A stretch of DNA of 51,266 nucleotides from Actinomycetota bacterium. GTDB lineage: Bacteria; Actinomycetota; Thermoleophilia; Solirubrobacterales; 70-9. A model generated the notes under the pieces. It did not search any database, had not been told where the DNA came from, and saw nothing but the letters and a program-made list of their open reading frames with translations. This document shows positions 15,345 through 24,345 of the stretch, piece after piece (positions within the stretch are counted from its first letter, which is position 1; the number at the start of each line of letters is the position of its first letter). A program made the position numbers and the translations under genes. The DNA lies in assembly GCA_018268415.1 (NCBI GenBank), contig JAFDWO010000001.1, forward strand, positions 1 to 51,266, read 5' to 3'.

Positions 15345-16284
15345 TATCTTCGTGCATCCGCAGGGCCTGTGTGAGAGCGATCGGGTCGGCGACGGCACGC
15401 GAGTCTGGGCCTTTGCCCACGTTCTCCCCGGTGCCCGCGTCGGGGTCGAGTGCAACGTCTGCGACGGTGTCTTCATTGAGGGCAAGGCGATCGTCGGTGA
15501 TCGCGTCACGATCAAGTGCGGGGTGCAGCTCTGGGACGGGGTGGAACTGGAGGACGATGTCTTCGTCGGGCCCAATGCAACCTTCACCAACGACCCGATG
15601 CCACGTAGTCGGCAGTGGCTCAAGGAATACCCGCGGACGGTCGTTCGCGCAGGGGCCTCGATTGGCGCAAACGCAACGATCCTGCCCGGCCTTGAGATCG
15701 GCCAGGGCGCGATGATCGGCGCCGGAGCCGTGGTTACGCGCTCGGTCCCCCCGCACGCGATCGTCGTCGGCAATCCTGCCCGGATCAGCGGATACACCGA
15801 ATCGCTCGGTGCCGAACAGGAAGACTCCGGGCACTCTCATCCGGGTGGCGCGACGCCTGACTCCAAGACGCTCGGGGTCGACGGCGTGCACGTGCAGCGT
15901 TTCAAGGAGGTGGTCGACCTTCGCGGCTCCCTTACTGCGGCCGAGATGCCCGATGCCGCCATCCCGTTCAAGCCGGCTCGCTGGTTCATGGTCTACGACG
16001 TGCCCAGTCGCGAGATCCGTGGTGAGCACGCTCACCGGGTCTGCGAGCAGTTCCTGATCTGTGTCTCGGGACGGGTATCAGTCGCCGTCGACGACGGTCG
16101 CAATCGTGGCGAAGTCGTGCTCGACAGCCCGTCGATGGGTATCTACGTGCCGCCGATGGTCTGGGCGAGCGAGTACCGCTACGAAGCTGACGCGGTGCTG
16201 CTGGTGCTCGCCTCACACCCCTACGATCCCGACGACTACATCCGCAAGTACGACGAGTTCCTCGCCGCCGTCGCGGCAGGCTAG
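15337..16284 (+). CDS. fused sugar N-acyltransferase / 3,4-ketoisomerase (FdtD/WxcM-like)
   Basis: A 315-residue two-domain protein. Residues 1-155 form a left-handed beta-helix acyltransferase with hexapeptide repeats and a ATFTNDPMPRS loop, as in FdtC/QdtC/WbbJ-type enzymes. Residues 180-315 form a cupin with GEHAHR (229-234) as in FdtA/QdtA ketoisomerases, which convert dTDP-4-keto-6-deoxyglucose to the 3-keto sugar. Steps before and after the aminotransferase are thus on one chain; a fused FdtD-type enzyme is known. The ATG at 15337 overlaps the previous stop by eight bases and has an AAAGGTGG ribosome site. The stop lies one base from the convergent GT2 stop. Confidence 0.87.
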   Translation: MADIFVHPQGLCESDRVGDGTRVWAFAHVLPGARVGVECNVCDGVFIEGKAIVGDRVTIKCGVQLWDGVELEDDVFVGPNATFTNDPMPRSRQWLKEYPRTVVRAGASIGANATILPGLEIGQGAMIGAGAVVTRSVPPHAIVVGNPARISGYTESLGAEQEDSGHSHPGGATPDSKTLGVDGVHVQRFKEVVDLRGSLTAAEMPDAAIPFKPARWFMVYDVPSREIRGEHAHRVCEQFLICVSGRVSVAVDDGRNRGEVVLDSPSMGIYVPPMVWASEYRYEADAVLLVLASHPYDPDDYIRKYDEFLAAVAAG

Positions 16285-16285
16285 T

Positions 16286-17932
16286 TCAGCGCGAGATCAG
16301 GTCGCGCAGCTTTGGCGGCCTGCGCTTCATCCAGGCGAAGGGGGTGCTGATCCGCGGCATTCCATGGCGCAGGTGGGGGTTGGTTGCCGGATCGACGACG
16401 GTCAGCGCCAGCCAGCGTTCGCGGAGTTTGTCCTTTTCCCAATCGGCCACCTCGGTGTCGCGGGAGGAGGACTCGAAATGGTAAAGGACAGTATCCGGGT
16501 CGTAGACGTTGCGGCGGCCGCTCGCGACCTGCTTCAGACAGAAGTCCATGTCGTTGTAATTCATCGGGAAGTCGAGACTGAAGCCGCCGACGTCGTTGAA
16601 GGTGCGGCGCGATGCCATCATGCAGGCGGCAGTCACCGCAAGGTAATTCTGAGCGACCAGGATGTTGTTGGAGTAGGAGCCGGAGGTGCCCGGGAAGCCG
16701 TAGTAGATGTGGCCTGGGTAACCACCATTCTCGAACAGGATTCCGCCGTGCTGAAGTCTGCCGTCCTGCCACCAGAGTCGGGCGCCGACGGCGCCGACCT
16801 CTGGTTGCGCTGCGTACATCACCATCCGCTCGATCCAGTTCGGGGTGACGATCTCCATGTCGTCATTGAGGATCAGCAGGTACTCGCCGCTGCTGTTGAC
16901 CGCCCCGCGATTGATCTTCGCCGAGAAGTTGAACTCGTTCTCGAACTCGATCAAGCGTAGATGCTTTCCGCCGAGCTCTGTCAGGCGCGTTCGCGTTGCG
17001 GTGCCGACGTGAGAGTCGACCACACAAACGATCTCCAGATTCTTGTAGGTAGAGATGGTCAGGATGCTTTCGACGCAATGCTCGACCAGGACCACGTCCT
17101 CGTAGCGGACCTCGCGTCTTTGTCCGGCCGTCGGGATGACGATGCTGACCAGCGGTTCCTCGGCCGACCGCGGCTCGAGGTGGTAGACGCCGGGGACCTC
17201 GAGATCACGCGACACCTCCGCATTCAGACCGACCCGATCGCAATGCGCCTGCACGGCGCGCGTACCCGCTTCGAACGCCCATGGCTTCGCCTCTTCGCCT
17301 CCTCCCGCGGCCGACGCGGCGAGCGTGCGCCAGTGATAAAGGACCCGCGGCACGTGGAGGACGCGGCGGGCCCGCTCGGTGACCTTGAGGACGATGTCCC
17401 AGTCCTGTGAGCCCTCGAACTCGGGGTCGAAACCGCCGACCTCTTCCATCAGCGAGCGCCGCAGCACGCTCAGGTGGCAGGTGTACATCTGCGTGCGCAT
17501 CCGCTCCGGCGACCAGTCGGGCTTGAAGAACGGTGCCTCGTGGTGCCCGGCTTCGTCGATCTTGTCTTCGTCGGTGTAGAGATAGTCGGCCTCGGGGGAG
17601 GCCCTGAGCGCTTCGTCGACGATCGCCAGGGCGTCGGGATGAAGCGTGTCGTCATGGTCGAGGAGGGCGATGAACTCACCTTCCGCCAGCCTCAGTGCGT
17701 CGTTGGAGGCCGCGACGATGCCGCCGTTGTCGTCCCGGAGATGCACCCGGAAGCGTGGGTCTTCCTCAGCCGCCCGGGCGAGTCGCTCGCGTACCTCTGG
17801 CGCTTCCGAGGAATCGTCGACGAGAACGTGCTCCCAGTCGCCGAAGGATTGTCGGCGGACGGATCCCAGCATCGCCTCGAGCACGTCGGGCGACGTGTTG
17901 AAGACCGGCGTCAGGACCGTGAAGCGAGGCAT
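16286..17932 (-). CDS. tandem two-domain GT2 glycosyltransferase
   Basis: A 548-residue cytosolic protein with two GT2 modules. The first (1-~255) has TVLTPVFNTSP, HVLVDDSSEAP and ALLDHDDTLHPDA (DHDD 92-95). The second (from ~261) has LVSIVIPTAG, IVCVVDSHVG and LILNDDMEIV (356-360), followed by GGFSLDFPMNYNDMDFCLK. Such tandem proteins often add two sugars in succession, commonly rhamnose, in O-antigen and S-layer glycan assembly. The C-terminus is basic (WMKRRPPKLRDLISR). The gene follows the 83-codon coiled-coil gene by 14 bp and is probably co-transcribed with it. Confidence 0.85.
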   Translation of the reverse strand: MPRFTVLTPVFNTSPDVLEAMLGSVRRQSFGDWEHVLVDDSSEAPEVRERLARAAEEDPRFRVHLRDDNGGIVAASNDALRLAEGEFIALLDHDDTLHPDALAIVDEALRASPEADYLYTDEDKIDEAGHHEAPFFKPDWSPERMRTQMYTCHLSVLRRSLMEEVGGFDPEFEGSQDWDIVLKVTERARRVLHVPRVLYHWRTLAASAAGGGEEAKPWAFEAGTRAVQAHCDRVGLNAEVSRDLEVPGVYHLEPRSAEEPLVSIVIPTAGQRREVRYEDVVLVEHCVESILTISTYKNLEIVCVVDSHVGTATRTRLTELGGKHLRLIEFENEFNFSAKINRGAVNSSGEYLLILNDDMEIVTPNWIERMVMYAAQPEVGAVGARLWWQDGRLQHGGILFENGGYPGHIYYGFPGTSGSYSNNILVAQNYLAVTAACMMASRRTFNDVGGFSLDFPMNYNDMDFCLKQVASGRRNVYDPDTVLYHFESSSRDTEVADWEKDKLRERWLALTVVDPATNPHLRHGMPRISTPFAWMKRRPPKLRDLISR

Positions 17933-17946
17933 CCGCGCGGCGCGTC

Positions 17947-18198
17947 TCAGCCGCGTCTGAGGGGCCTAGTAGCTCGGGAGACGACCTTCCAGACGACCCC
18001 TGGCACAAGCCCTTTGATCCGCTGCAGCAGGTGCATGGCCCGCGCCGCTCCCGCTTCCAGCTCGGCCACCCGCCCGCGGAGCAGCCCCGCCTCGGCGTCC
18101 CTGGCGATCAGCTGGTCGCGCAGGCGAAGATTCTCTTCGCGCAGGCGGACCATCTCAGCGTCGGGGTGGACGTCAACCTCAGAAGACTGGCCGGCCAT
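17947..18198 (-). CDS. small coiled-coil protein resembling enzyme tails
   Basis: This 83-residue protein has no catalytic domain. Residues 15-57 form a leucine/glutamate/arginine heptad region (VRLREENLRLRDQL, GRVAELEAGAARA), followed by LLQRIKGLVPGVVWKVVSRATRPLRRG, a hydrophobic and basic end. The layout copies the C-terminal coiled coil plus W-x-x-x-x-PLR tail of the methyltransferases at 4564-5574, 18271-19263 and 29586-30518, but here it stands alone. A TAGACT box seven bases before the ATG supports the start. It may dock or scaffold glycan enzymes at the membrane; no family is recognised. Confidence 0.62.
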   Translation of the reverse strand: MAGQSSEVDVHPDAEMVRLREENLRLRDQLIARDAEAGLLRGRVAELEAGAARAMHLLQRIKGLVPGVVWKVVSRATRPLRRG

Positions 18199-18205
18199 CT
18201 CGGCG

Positions 18206-18211
18206 AGTCTA
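18206..18211 (-). promoter_or_regulatory. -10 box TAGACT, leaderless start at 18198
   Basis: Reverse-strand TAGACT lies seven bases before the ATG at 18198, consistent with a leaderless transcript for the small coiled-coil gene. Confidence 0.45.
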
Positions 18212-18270
18212 GCGCCGGCTCCTGTAGATTCGCGGTCTGGAGGGGTCGCCTCCGCGACGAGGATCTGAAC

Positions 18271-19263
18271 ATGGCCGAGACCAACGAGCATCCTGAGCGC
18301 TTCGACCCCGCCGAGTCGACCGGGACGCTGATGGACGCCGAGCATCGGTGTCGCTACTGGTGGGCGGCGCAGGTGGCGTCCGGCAGAGACGTATTGGATG
18401 CTGCGTGTGGAACCGGCTACGGCACCGCGATTCTCGCCGAGGCAGGCGCGAGCACGGTCACCGGCATCGATCTTTCGGCCGATGCGGTCAGCGCTGCCGG
18501 GGAGCGGCTCGGTGACCGAGGCCCCGTGCTTCAGGGTGACGTGCGCAGCCTGCCGTTCGAGGACGACAGCTTTGATCTGATCGTCTGCTTCGAGACGATC
18601 GAGCACGTCGACGACGGCGCAGCGGTCATCGCCGAGTTCCGGCGTGTTCTGCGGCCTGCGGGGATCCTTTTGATCTCTTCACCCAATCCTGGTGTCTACC
18701 CTGAGGGCAACGAGTACCATGTCCACGAATACTCTCCGGCGGAACTGGCTGAGTTGGTCGGAGCGGCGTTCCCGAAAGTGGCTGAGCACGTGCAGCATCC
18801 TTGGATCGCGTCGGCCATCCGGCCGGCCAACGGTTTGCCGGCCCGGGGTGAGATGAGTCCGGCCATGAGGGAGATCTGTGAGCTCAAGCCCGGAGGGCAG
18901 ACCTACACGATCCTCTCCGCGGGAGTCGAGGATCCGCCTGACCTGAAGGCCCTGCTGATGCTCGGAGAGGCGTTCGAGGTCAAGTGGTGGGCGGAGCATG
19001 CGGCCGAGATGGAGCAGTACTTCACCCGGGAGCTAACCGCCTCAATTGAGCGCGAGCAAGCCGCCGGCAAGCGGCTGAACGACGCCAATGGACGGGTCGT
19101 CGCGGCGAGCGAAGAACTCAGCAGATTACGGGCGATCGAGAGCCACTACGCCGAGCTGCAGGCGTTGAGCGCCCACTATGACGTCGCGGTCACCCGCCTC
19201 CACGAAATTGAAGCTTCCCGGTCGTGGAAGCTGTTGGCGCCGCTGCGCCGGCTCCGGGGCTAG
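18271..19263 (+). CDS. class I SAM methyltransferase with coiled-coil tail
   Basis: A 330-residue methyltransferase. The SAM motif VLDAACGTGYGT is at residues 41-52, GIDLS follows, and SLPFEDDSFDLIVCFETIEHV is the motif II/III region. The C-terminal third is helical and coiled-coil-like (REQAAGKRLNDANGRVV) and ends in ASRSWKLLAPLRRLRG, the shared tail. The ATG at 18271 has a GAGGA ribosome site about ten bases upstream, and a TAGATT box at 18225-18230 gives a leader of about 30 bases. Its stop overlaps the stop of the convergent glycosyltransferase by four bases. The acceptor, probably a glycan sugar hydroxyl, is unknown. Confidence 0.83.
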   Translation: MAETNEHPERFDPAESTGTLMDAEHRCRYWWAAQVASGRDVLDAACGTGYGTAILAEAGASTVTGIDLSADAVSAAGERLGDRGPVLQGDVRSLPFEDDSFDLIVCFETIEHVDDGAAVIAEFRRVLRPAGILLISSPNPGVYPEGNEYHVHEYSPAELAELVGAAFPKVAEHVQHPWIASAIRPANGLPARGEMSPAMREICELKPGGQTYTILSAGVEDPPDLKALLMLGEAFEVKWWAEHAAEMEQYFTRELTASIEREQAAGKRLNDANGRVVAASEELSRLRAIESHYAELQALSAHYDVAVTRLHEIEASRSWKLLAPLRRLRG

Positions 19264-21134
19264 GGAGCGCTCGTCGTCGGCGGTTCGGTCAGCGACGGGT
19301 ACTTGCGCAGCAGCGTCGCCCAGGCCGCCGAGGTGTCGACGTTGGAGATCGAGATCATCGAGTGTGGGGCGATCCGATACCGGGCGATGAACTGGGGGAC
19401 CCTGACGCCGCCCATTCCGGCATCGGCCATCGCAACCCAGACACTGAAGTCCTCCCAGCCGTATAGAGCCTCGTCGGTTGGGTAGCCACCGATCCGCTCG
19501 AGTGCAGAACGCCGCAACATGGCCATTGCGTCGATGTAGTTCCCTTGGCGCAGATGGGCGGGATCCCAGTCAAGCCAACTCATCAGGCCGATCGGACCCG
19601 ACTCGTCGAAGGTCTCGATGATGCCATAAGCGAAGCTCGCCTCTGGGGTCGAGTCGAGCGCGTCGGCGAGCAGGTCGAGTCCGTTCGGCATCAATTCGTT
19701 GTCGGCATCGAGGATGAAGAGGAGGTCGCCCTTCGCGTGGGCCGCAGCCAGGTTGCGGGCGGCGGGAAGGCCGCCGTTACGCTGCCTGCGCACGAGCTTC
19801 ACGGACAACCATGGGAGCTCGGCGCAGGCGCCGCGGATCGCCTCGACAGAGTGGTCGGTGGAAGCATCGTCGATCGCGACCACCTCGATATCGGTCAGCT
19901 TTGAGAGGGCGACACTGCGGAGCGCCGCGCCGACGTGCTCGGCGTAGTTGTAGACGGTGAGGAGAACGCTGACCCGGGGCTTGTCGCGGAGCGGTCCGAA
20001 CTGCTCGACGATGTCCTCCGGGGCCTCGTCAGAGCCTTCGAGCTGGTTGAGGCGCCGCTCGATCGCGCGGGTCCGCAGCAGCAGGTGCTTGAGCGCCATT
20101 CGCGTCGGCAGCTCCCGGCCGATGACCTCCGCGTGAGCCTCCCAGCCACTCTGAGGGGGGTCGAGTATGACCGGCGACGGTACCGGGAGACCCCAGTCGC
20201 CGGACCTGCCGCGCGGTCGGCGGGCCGCCGTATCCACCGCATCGGCGAGCACTTCTGCGGTGCGCTCCATTGGAAGCTGACCGCGCACCGTGTCGTAGGC
20301 GGCGCGACGGATGCCCTCGAGGCGTTGCTCATCGCCGATAAGCGCCTCGAGCGCGAACGGGATGTCGTCGTACTCGACCGTGACGAAATGCTCGCCCGGG
20401 ACGAGAGGCTCGAAGCCGATCGACGGCTCGCTGAGCACCACGCATCCGTTCAGGATGGCGCCCAGGATCCGATGCCACTCCAGGTAGCCCAGCTCGGCAC
20501 GGTGAACGTTGAGGATCACCTTGGAGTCGGCCATCAGTCGCCACTTGCGTTCATGTGAGAAGAAGTACGCAGCATCTGCCCTGTGCGGGCGACCGGTCTC
20601 GGTCAGGTAGAGCGCCGAGGTCCTCCCCTCCAGCACCGGGGCACAGCGGGCGAGGGCGTGAGCGCGGCGCTCGTTGTATCCGCCGAGGAAGGTGAGGTCG
20701 ATCGAGCGCTTAACCGCCTCGCCGTGCCAATGGTCCCACGAGGCGACGTAGCCGAGTGGCACGAATTGTGCCGCGATCTCGCGGCGTTCAAGCTCCTTGG
20801 TGCCGAGCACGTTGATGTCGACCGTGGCGCCGGCGCGGGCGGCGAGGTCGGCGACCAGCTCGAACCACTCGGTACCCGGCTGCTCGGTCCCGATCGCAAC
20901 GCTGCGTTTCAGTTGGGAGACCGAAGGGTGGGCAGCTGGGGCGACGAGCGGAAAGAACTCGTGTGGAATGAACATGTAGACGAGATCGTCCTGCAGCGGC
21001 GGGAAGTGGTCCACTGACTCCTCGATGACGTAGCCGCCGTGCACCATGGCATCGCGAAAGGCTTCGAGAATCTCGGAAAAGAAGACGTTCTGACCACTGG
21101 CGGAGACGATGCAGACGCGTTGTGGGCGGGCCAT
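19260..21134 (-). CDS. two-domain glycosyltransferase: GT-B-like plus GT2
   Basis: A 624-residue protein. Residues 1-~310 look like a GT-B-type glycosyltransferase: VCIVSASGQNVFFSEI at the start and, later, GAILNGCVVLSEPS, FEPLVPGEHFVTVEYDD and the closing helices of the C-terminal Rossmann half. A linker (310-384) leads to a GT2 domain with RVSVLLTVYNYAEHV, VVAIDDASTDHS and LLFILDADNELMP. Two linkages may be made by one chain. The ATG at 21134 is chosen because TACAAT ends eight bases upstream; the frame is open farther upstream without similarity. It lies 47 bp beyond the wzm-like gene on the same strand. Confidence 0.8.
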   Translation of the reverse strand: MARPQRVCIVSASGQNVFFSEILEAFRDAMVHGGYVIEESVDHFPPLQDDLVYMFIPHEFFPLVAPAAHPSVSQLKRSVAIGTEQPGTEWFELVADLAARAGATVDINVLGTKELERREIAAQFVPLGYVASWDHWHGEAVKRSIDLTFLGGYNERRAHALARCAPVLEGRTSALYLTETGRPHRADAAYFFSHERKWRLMADSKVILNVHRAELGYLEWHRILGAILNGCVVLSEPSIGFEPLVPGEHFVTVEYDDIPFALEALIGDEQRLEGIRRAAYDTVRGQLPMERTAEVLADAVDTAARRPRGRSGDWGLPVPSPVILDPPQSGWEAHAEVIGRELPTRMALKHLLLRTRAIERRLNQLEGSDEAPEDIVEQFGPLRDKPRVSVLLTVYNYAEHVGAALRSVALSKLTDIEVVAIDDASTDHSVEAIRGACAELPWLSVKLVRRQRNGGLPAARNLAAAHAKGDLLFILDADNELMPNGLDLLADALDSTPEASFAYGIIETFDESGPIGLMSWLDWDPAHLRQGNYIDAMAMLRRSALERIGGYPTDEALYGWEDFSVWVAMADAGMGGVRVPQFIARYRIAPHSMISISNVDTSAAWATLLRKYPSLTEPPTTSAP

Positions 21135-21142
21135 CCCGCCCA

Positions 21143-21148
21143 ATTGTA
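21143..21148 (-). promoter_or_regulatory. -10 box TACAAT, leaderless start at 21134
   Basis: Reverse-strand TACAAT, eight bases before the ATG at 21134. It is the most canonical -10 in the window. Confidence 0.5.
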
Positions 21149-21181
21149 TGCTCGGCCGTTGCGACGACACGGAGACCTGGG

Positions 21182-22057
21182 TCAGAGGTTCTCGGCGACG
21201 CGCGGGGCCTCGCGCTTGAAGATCCAGGCGCCGAGCACGCAGACAAAGACGAAGATCGAGGCGGCGGGGAGGAGGCCGATCCATCCGTTGGCCGCCTCCA
21301 ATGCGGTGGGCGCCTTCGGTTCGTGCAGGATCCAGACGCGGGCCTGCTCGAATATCACCGCGAGGGGATTGATCATCATCAGTCGTTCAAAGGTTTCGCC
21401 CTTGAAGTCGACCGGATAAAGAATCGGCGTCCCGTAGAAGAGGACTTGGGCGACCACCACCCAGATGATCGCGACGTCGCGGAAACGGACGTAAAGGACG
21501 GAGAGGCCCATGCTGACCGCCGCCGCGAGGATGAAGAGGAACAGGAGGCAGAAGGGGAAGAGCAGCCAGGTCCAGGTCGGATCGACGCCGAAGGCGAAGA
21601 TGAAGACGACGATGATGATCAGATTGAGGCTGAGATTGAAAAGCCCGGTTAGCACGGTCGAGATCGGGATGACCAGCCGCGGAAACTGGGTCTTGCGTAC
21701 CACGCCCTCCTGGGTGACGACAGAGGTCACGGCATTGGTCGTCGCTTCCTGGAAGAAGGTGTAGAGCACGATCCCCATCAGTAGGAGGACGGCATAGTGT
21801 TCAACTTCGTCGCCGCCCACTTTGAAGACTTGGGTGAAGACGAAGAGCAACACGCCGAAAAGCATCAACGGGCGGATCAGCGACCAGAGGTAACCAAGGA
21901 CGGTGCCGAAGTAGACCCGCTTGAACTCGGTCACCGCGGTCAACCAGAGCAAGTCGAAGAAGCGCCGCGATCCGCCGCCCAGGGCCGACGGACCGCGTAC
22001 CTCGCGCAGTTCGGCGGCGGGGTCGGGTGTGGCGGCAGGGATGGCGTTGGTGGTCAT
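21182..22057 (-). CDS. wzm: polysaccharide ABC transporter permease (Wzm-like)
   Basis: A 291-residue ABC-2 type permease with six predicted helices that, with the ATPase encoded upstream, would flip a lipid-linked polysaccharide across the cytoplasmic membrane. Features include the N-terminal amphipathic region FFDLLWLTAVTEFKRVYFGTVLGYLW typical of O-antigen and teichoic acid exporters, the LYTFFQEATTNAV segment and VLFYGTPILYPV near the fifth helix. Its ATG overlaps the stop of the ATPase gene (ATGA). An ABC exporter implies that the main chain is completed in the cytosol before export. Confidence 0.9.
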   Translation of the reverse strand: MTTNAIPAATPDPAAELREVRGPSALGGGSRRFFDLLWLTAVTEFKRVYFGTVLGYLWSLIRPLMLFGVLLFVFTQVFKVGGDEVEHYAVLLLMGIVLYTFFQEATTNAVTSVVTQEGVVRKTQFPRLVIPISTVLTGLFNLSLNLIIIVVFIFAFGVDPTWTWLLFPFCLLFLFILAAAVSMGLSVLYVRFRDVAIIWVVVAQVLFYGTPILYPVDFKGETFERLMMINPLAVIFEQARVWILHEPKAPTALEAANGWIGLLPAASIFVFVCVLGAWIFKREAPRVAENL

Positions 22058-23328
22058 AGAGGCGCCTCGATCTCGGTCTCGACGGAGTGGTCGATCGCGA
22101 TCACGCCGCCCATGTGGCCGGTGCCGTAGACGACGAACTCGATCGCATTGTGGACGTAAAGGGCTACGAGCCCTTCGAAGGCGCGGTTGATACCGCAGTG
22201 GACGAAGTAGTGCCCGGGCGCGAGCCGATTCTCCATCCTTACCGTGACCTTCACTCGCTCTCCTTTGGCCACGGGACGCTCGTCGACTTCGCCACCGACG
22301 GGCGAAGAGAAGGCGGTGATCCCGACCCCGTCGGCGTTGGCGACGATGAAGCCGACATCGAGCCCGGCGAAGTCCTCGAGTGCTTCCACCTCCAGTTCCA
22401 GATGCAATTCCTCGCCGTACTCGAGAGCCTTCACGTCGTCGTCATCGCTCCCCTCGAGATGTGCGCCGATCAGGTGTACCGCGGTCGACTTCTCCGTCTC
22501 TGGCAGGTGGCGCGAGGCCTGGGTCAAGCGCTGGAAGTTCAACTCCAGATAGCGCCTGCCGACCTCGCCCGGGTCGCCGATCTGCTCGATGCGGCCTTCG
22601 TGGATCAGCATCGCACGATGGCAGTACTCCTCGACCGTCGACATCTCGTGCGTGACCAACACGATCGTCTTGCCTGCCGCTTTCATCGCCCGGAATGCGT
22701 CGGCGCACTTCTGCTGAAAGGCAGCGTCACCGACGGCGAGCACCTCGTCGATCAGGAGGATGTCGGCGTCAACCTCCAGCATCAGTGAGAAGGCGAGTCG
22801 GACGAGCATCCCTGACGAGTAGTTCTTCAGCTTCAGGTCGATGAATTCCTCGAGTTCGGCGAACTCGATGACGGCGTCCAGTCGGTTGCGGCTCTCGCGC
22901 GGGGTAAGCCCCATCATCACCCCGTTCAGGACCGCGTTCTGACGCGCCGTCAGCTCGACGTTGAAGCCGACTCCGAGCTCGATGAACGGCGCCAGCCGGC
23001 CAGCCATGCGGATCATCCCGGCGTCAGCACGGTAGATGCTGGCGAGGAGCTTCAGAAGCGTGCTCTTGCCGGAGCCGTTGCGGCCGACGATGCCGAAGAA
23101 CTCACCCTTGCGAACGTCGAAGCTGATGCCGTTGAGCGCGCGCAGTTCGCGGAAGTCGCGCGACCGCAGCGGTCGCACGGCGCGCTCTTTGAAGGAGTCG
23201 ACTCGCTGGGTGGGGATCCGGAAGGCCTTATGAAGGTCTTCGACCTGGATCGCCAGGGGATCTCCCGGCGCGGGGGCGGGACGGCGGTCCTCCGCGGGGA
23301 AGGTCTCGGTTACGTTCTCGACGGCCAT
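22054..23328 (-). CDS. wzt: polysaccharide ABC transporter ATPase with C-terminal glycan-binding domain (Wzt-like)
   Basis: A 424-residue ATPase. Walker A GRNGSGKST is at residues 82-90, the signature YSSGMLVRL around 170-178 and Walker B ILLIDEVLAVGD at 190-201, followed by the switch histidine in LVTHEMSTVEEYC. Residues ~285-424 form a beta-rich extension of the Wzt C-terminal type, which in known systems recognises the finished chain end before export. The extension suggests that chain-terminal modification, perhaps by one of the nearby methyltransferases, is read by this transporter; that link is inferred. It overlaps the permease gene by four bases. Confidence 0.92.
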   Translation of the reverse strand: MAVENVTETFPAEDRRPAPAPGDPLAIQVEDLHKAFRIPTQRVDSFKERAVRPLRSRDFRELRALNGISFDVRKGEFFGIVGRNGSGKSTLLKLLASIYRADAGMIRMAGRLAPFIELGVGFNVELTARQNAVLNGVMMGLTPRESRNRLDAVIEFAELEEFIDLKLKNYSSGMLVRLAFSLMLEVDADILLIDEVLAVGDAAFQQKCADAFRAMKAAGKTIVLVTHEMSTVEEYCHRAMLIHEGRIEQIGDPGEVGRRYLELNFQRLTQASRHLPETEKSTAVHLIGAHLEGSDDDDVKALEYGEELHLELEVEALEDFAGLDVGFIVANADGVGITAFSSPVGGEVDERPVAKGERVKVTVRMENRLAPGHYFVHCGINRAFEGLVALYVHNAIEFVVYGTGHMGGVIAIDHSVETEIEAPL

Positions 23329-23382
23329 CTACTCGTAAACTCTTGAATCAGGTTATCGGCGCGGTCTGTCAGGCTGCCCGCC

Positions 23383-24336
23383 GTGGTGGCGCGGAAGGTC
23401 GCAGTGGTGATTCCAAGCTGGAACTCGGCGTCGCTGCTGCCCGGCTGCCTCGACTCTCTCGCCCTACAGGATATGGACCTGGACCTGTTGGTTGTCGACA
23501 ATGGCTCGGCCGACACTACTCCCGATCTGCTGCGCGACCGCGCGATCGATCACGTTCTGTTGGAACGAAACACCGGTTTCGCTGCCGCGATAAACCTGGC
23601 GGTGTCGCGAACCTCGGCGCCGATGGTCTTGGCGTTGAATGCCGACACCGTGTTGGAGCCGGGAGCGGTGAAGCGCCTTGTGGCGGCGCTCGAGGCCGAG
23701 CCGCGACGTGGCGGCGTCCAGCCGCGGCTGGTGCAGCTTGAGACCGGAGTCCCCGCCGACTCGGAATCCGCCCTGCTTTACAGCGCCGGGCAGGCCCTAA
23801 CCGCGGATGGTCGCGCCTTCGAGCTCGGGGCCGGGTGCGAGCAGGGGGGGCGATACCAGGGGCAGCGCGAGGTTTTCGGCGTCTGCGGCGCCGCCTGCCT
23901 CTTGCGGCGGGAGATGTTCGAGGAACTGGGCGGCTATGACGAGAGCTACTTCTCCTTCTACGAGGACGTCGACCTGAACGTGCGGGGGCGGATCTTGGGC
24001 TGGTCTTTCGCCTACGAACCTGCTGCGGTGGTTTGGCACGTCGGCAACGCCTCCTGGCGTGCCGGCGCCCCGCGCCCGAGTGCTTGGAACGCTCGCCTCG
24101 TCGCTCGCAACCGGATTGTCACGCAGGCCAAGTTCATGCCGGTCACGGCGCTGCCAAGGATCGCCATGGTCGAGTTTGGCGCGTTGGGGCGGGCTGCGGC
24201 AGAGGGCAGGCTTCGCGCCACCGCCAGAGGCAAGTACGAAGGTCTGGCTCGGGTCCCGGGGTCGCTGCGTAAGCGTCGCCGCCTCCGGCGCGAGGGCGAC
24301 CTTGATCGCGCCCGCAAGTGGCTCGGGCGCGGTTAA
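23383..24336 (+). CDS. GT2 glycosyltransferase, rhamnosyltransferase-like
   Basis: A 317-residue GT2 enzyme of the WbbL/rhamnosyltransferase kind. It shows VVIPSWNSASLL at the start, LLVVDNGSADTTP, LERNTGFAAAINLAV and ALNADTVLEPGA (metal-binding NAD), then FGVCGAACLLRREMFEELGGYDESYFSFYEDVDLNVRG split over two short conserved segments. The C-terminus is strongly basic. GTG at 23383 or at 23386 may start translation. It diverges from the exporter ATPase across 54 bp and begins a three-gene run. L-rhamnose is a plausible donor sugar because the rml genes lie in this window. Confidence 0.82.
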   Translation: MVARKVAVVIPSWNSASLLPGCLDSLALQDMDLDLLVVDNGSADTTPDLLRDRAIDHVLLERNTGFAAAINLAVSRTSAPMVLALNADTVLEPGAVKRLVAALEAEPRRGGVQPRLVQLETGVPADSESALLYSAGQALTADGRAFELGAGCEQGGRYQGQREVFGVCGAACLLRREMFEELGGYDESYFSFYEDVDLNVRGRILGWSFAYEPAAVVWHVGNASWRAGAPRPSAWNARLVARNRIVTQAKFMPVTALPRIAMVEFGALGRAAAEGRLRATARGKYEGLARVPGSLRKRRRLRREGDLDRARKWLGRG

Positions 24337-24345
24337 GGTGCGCGG

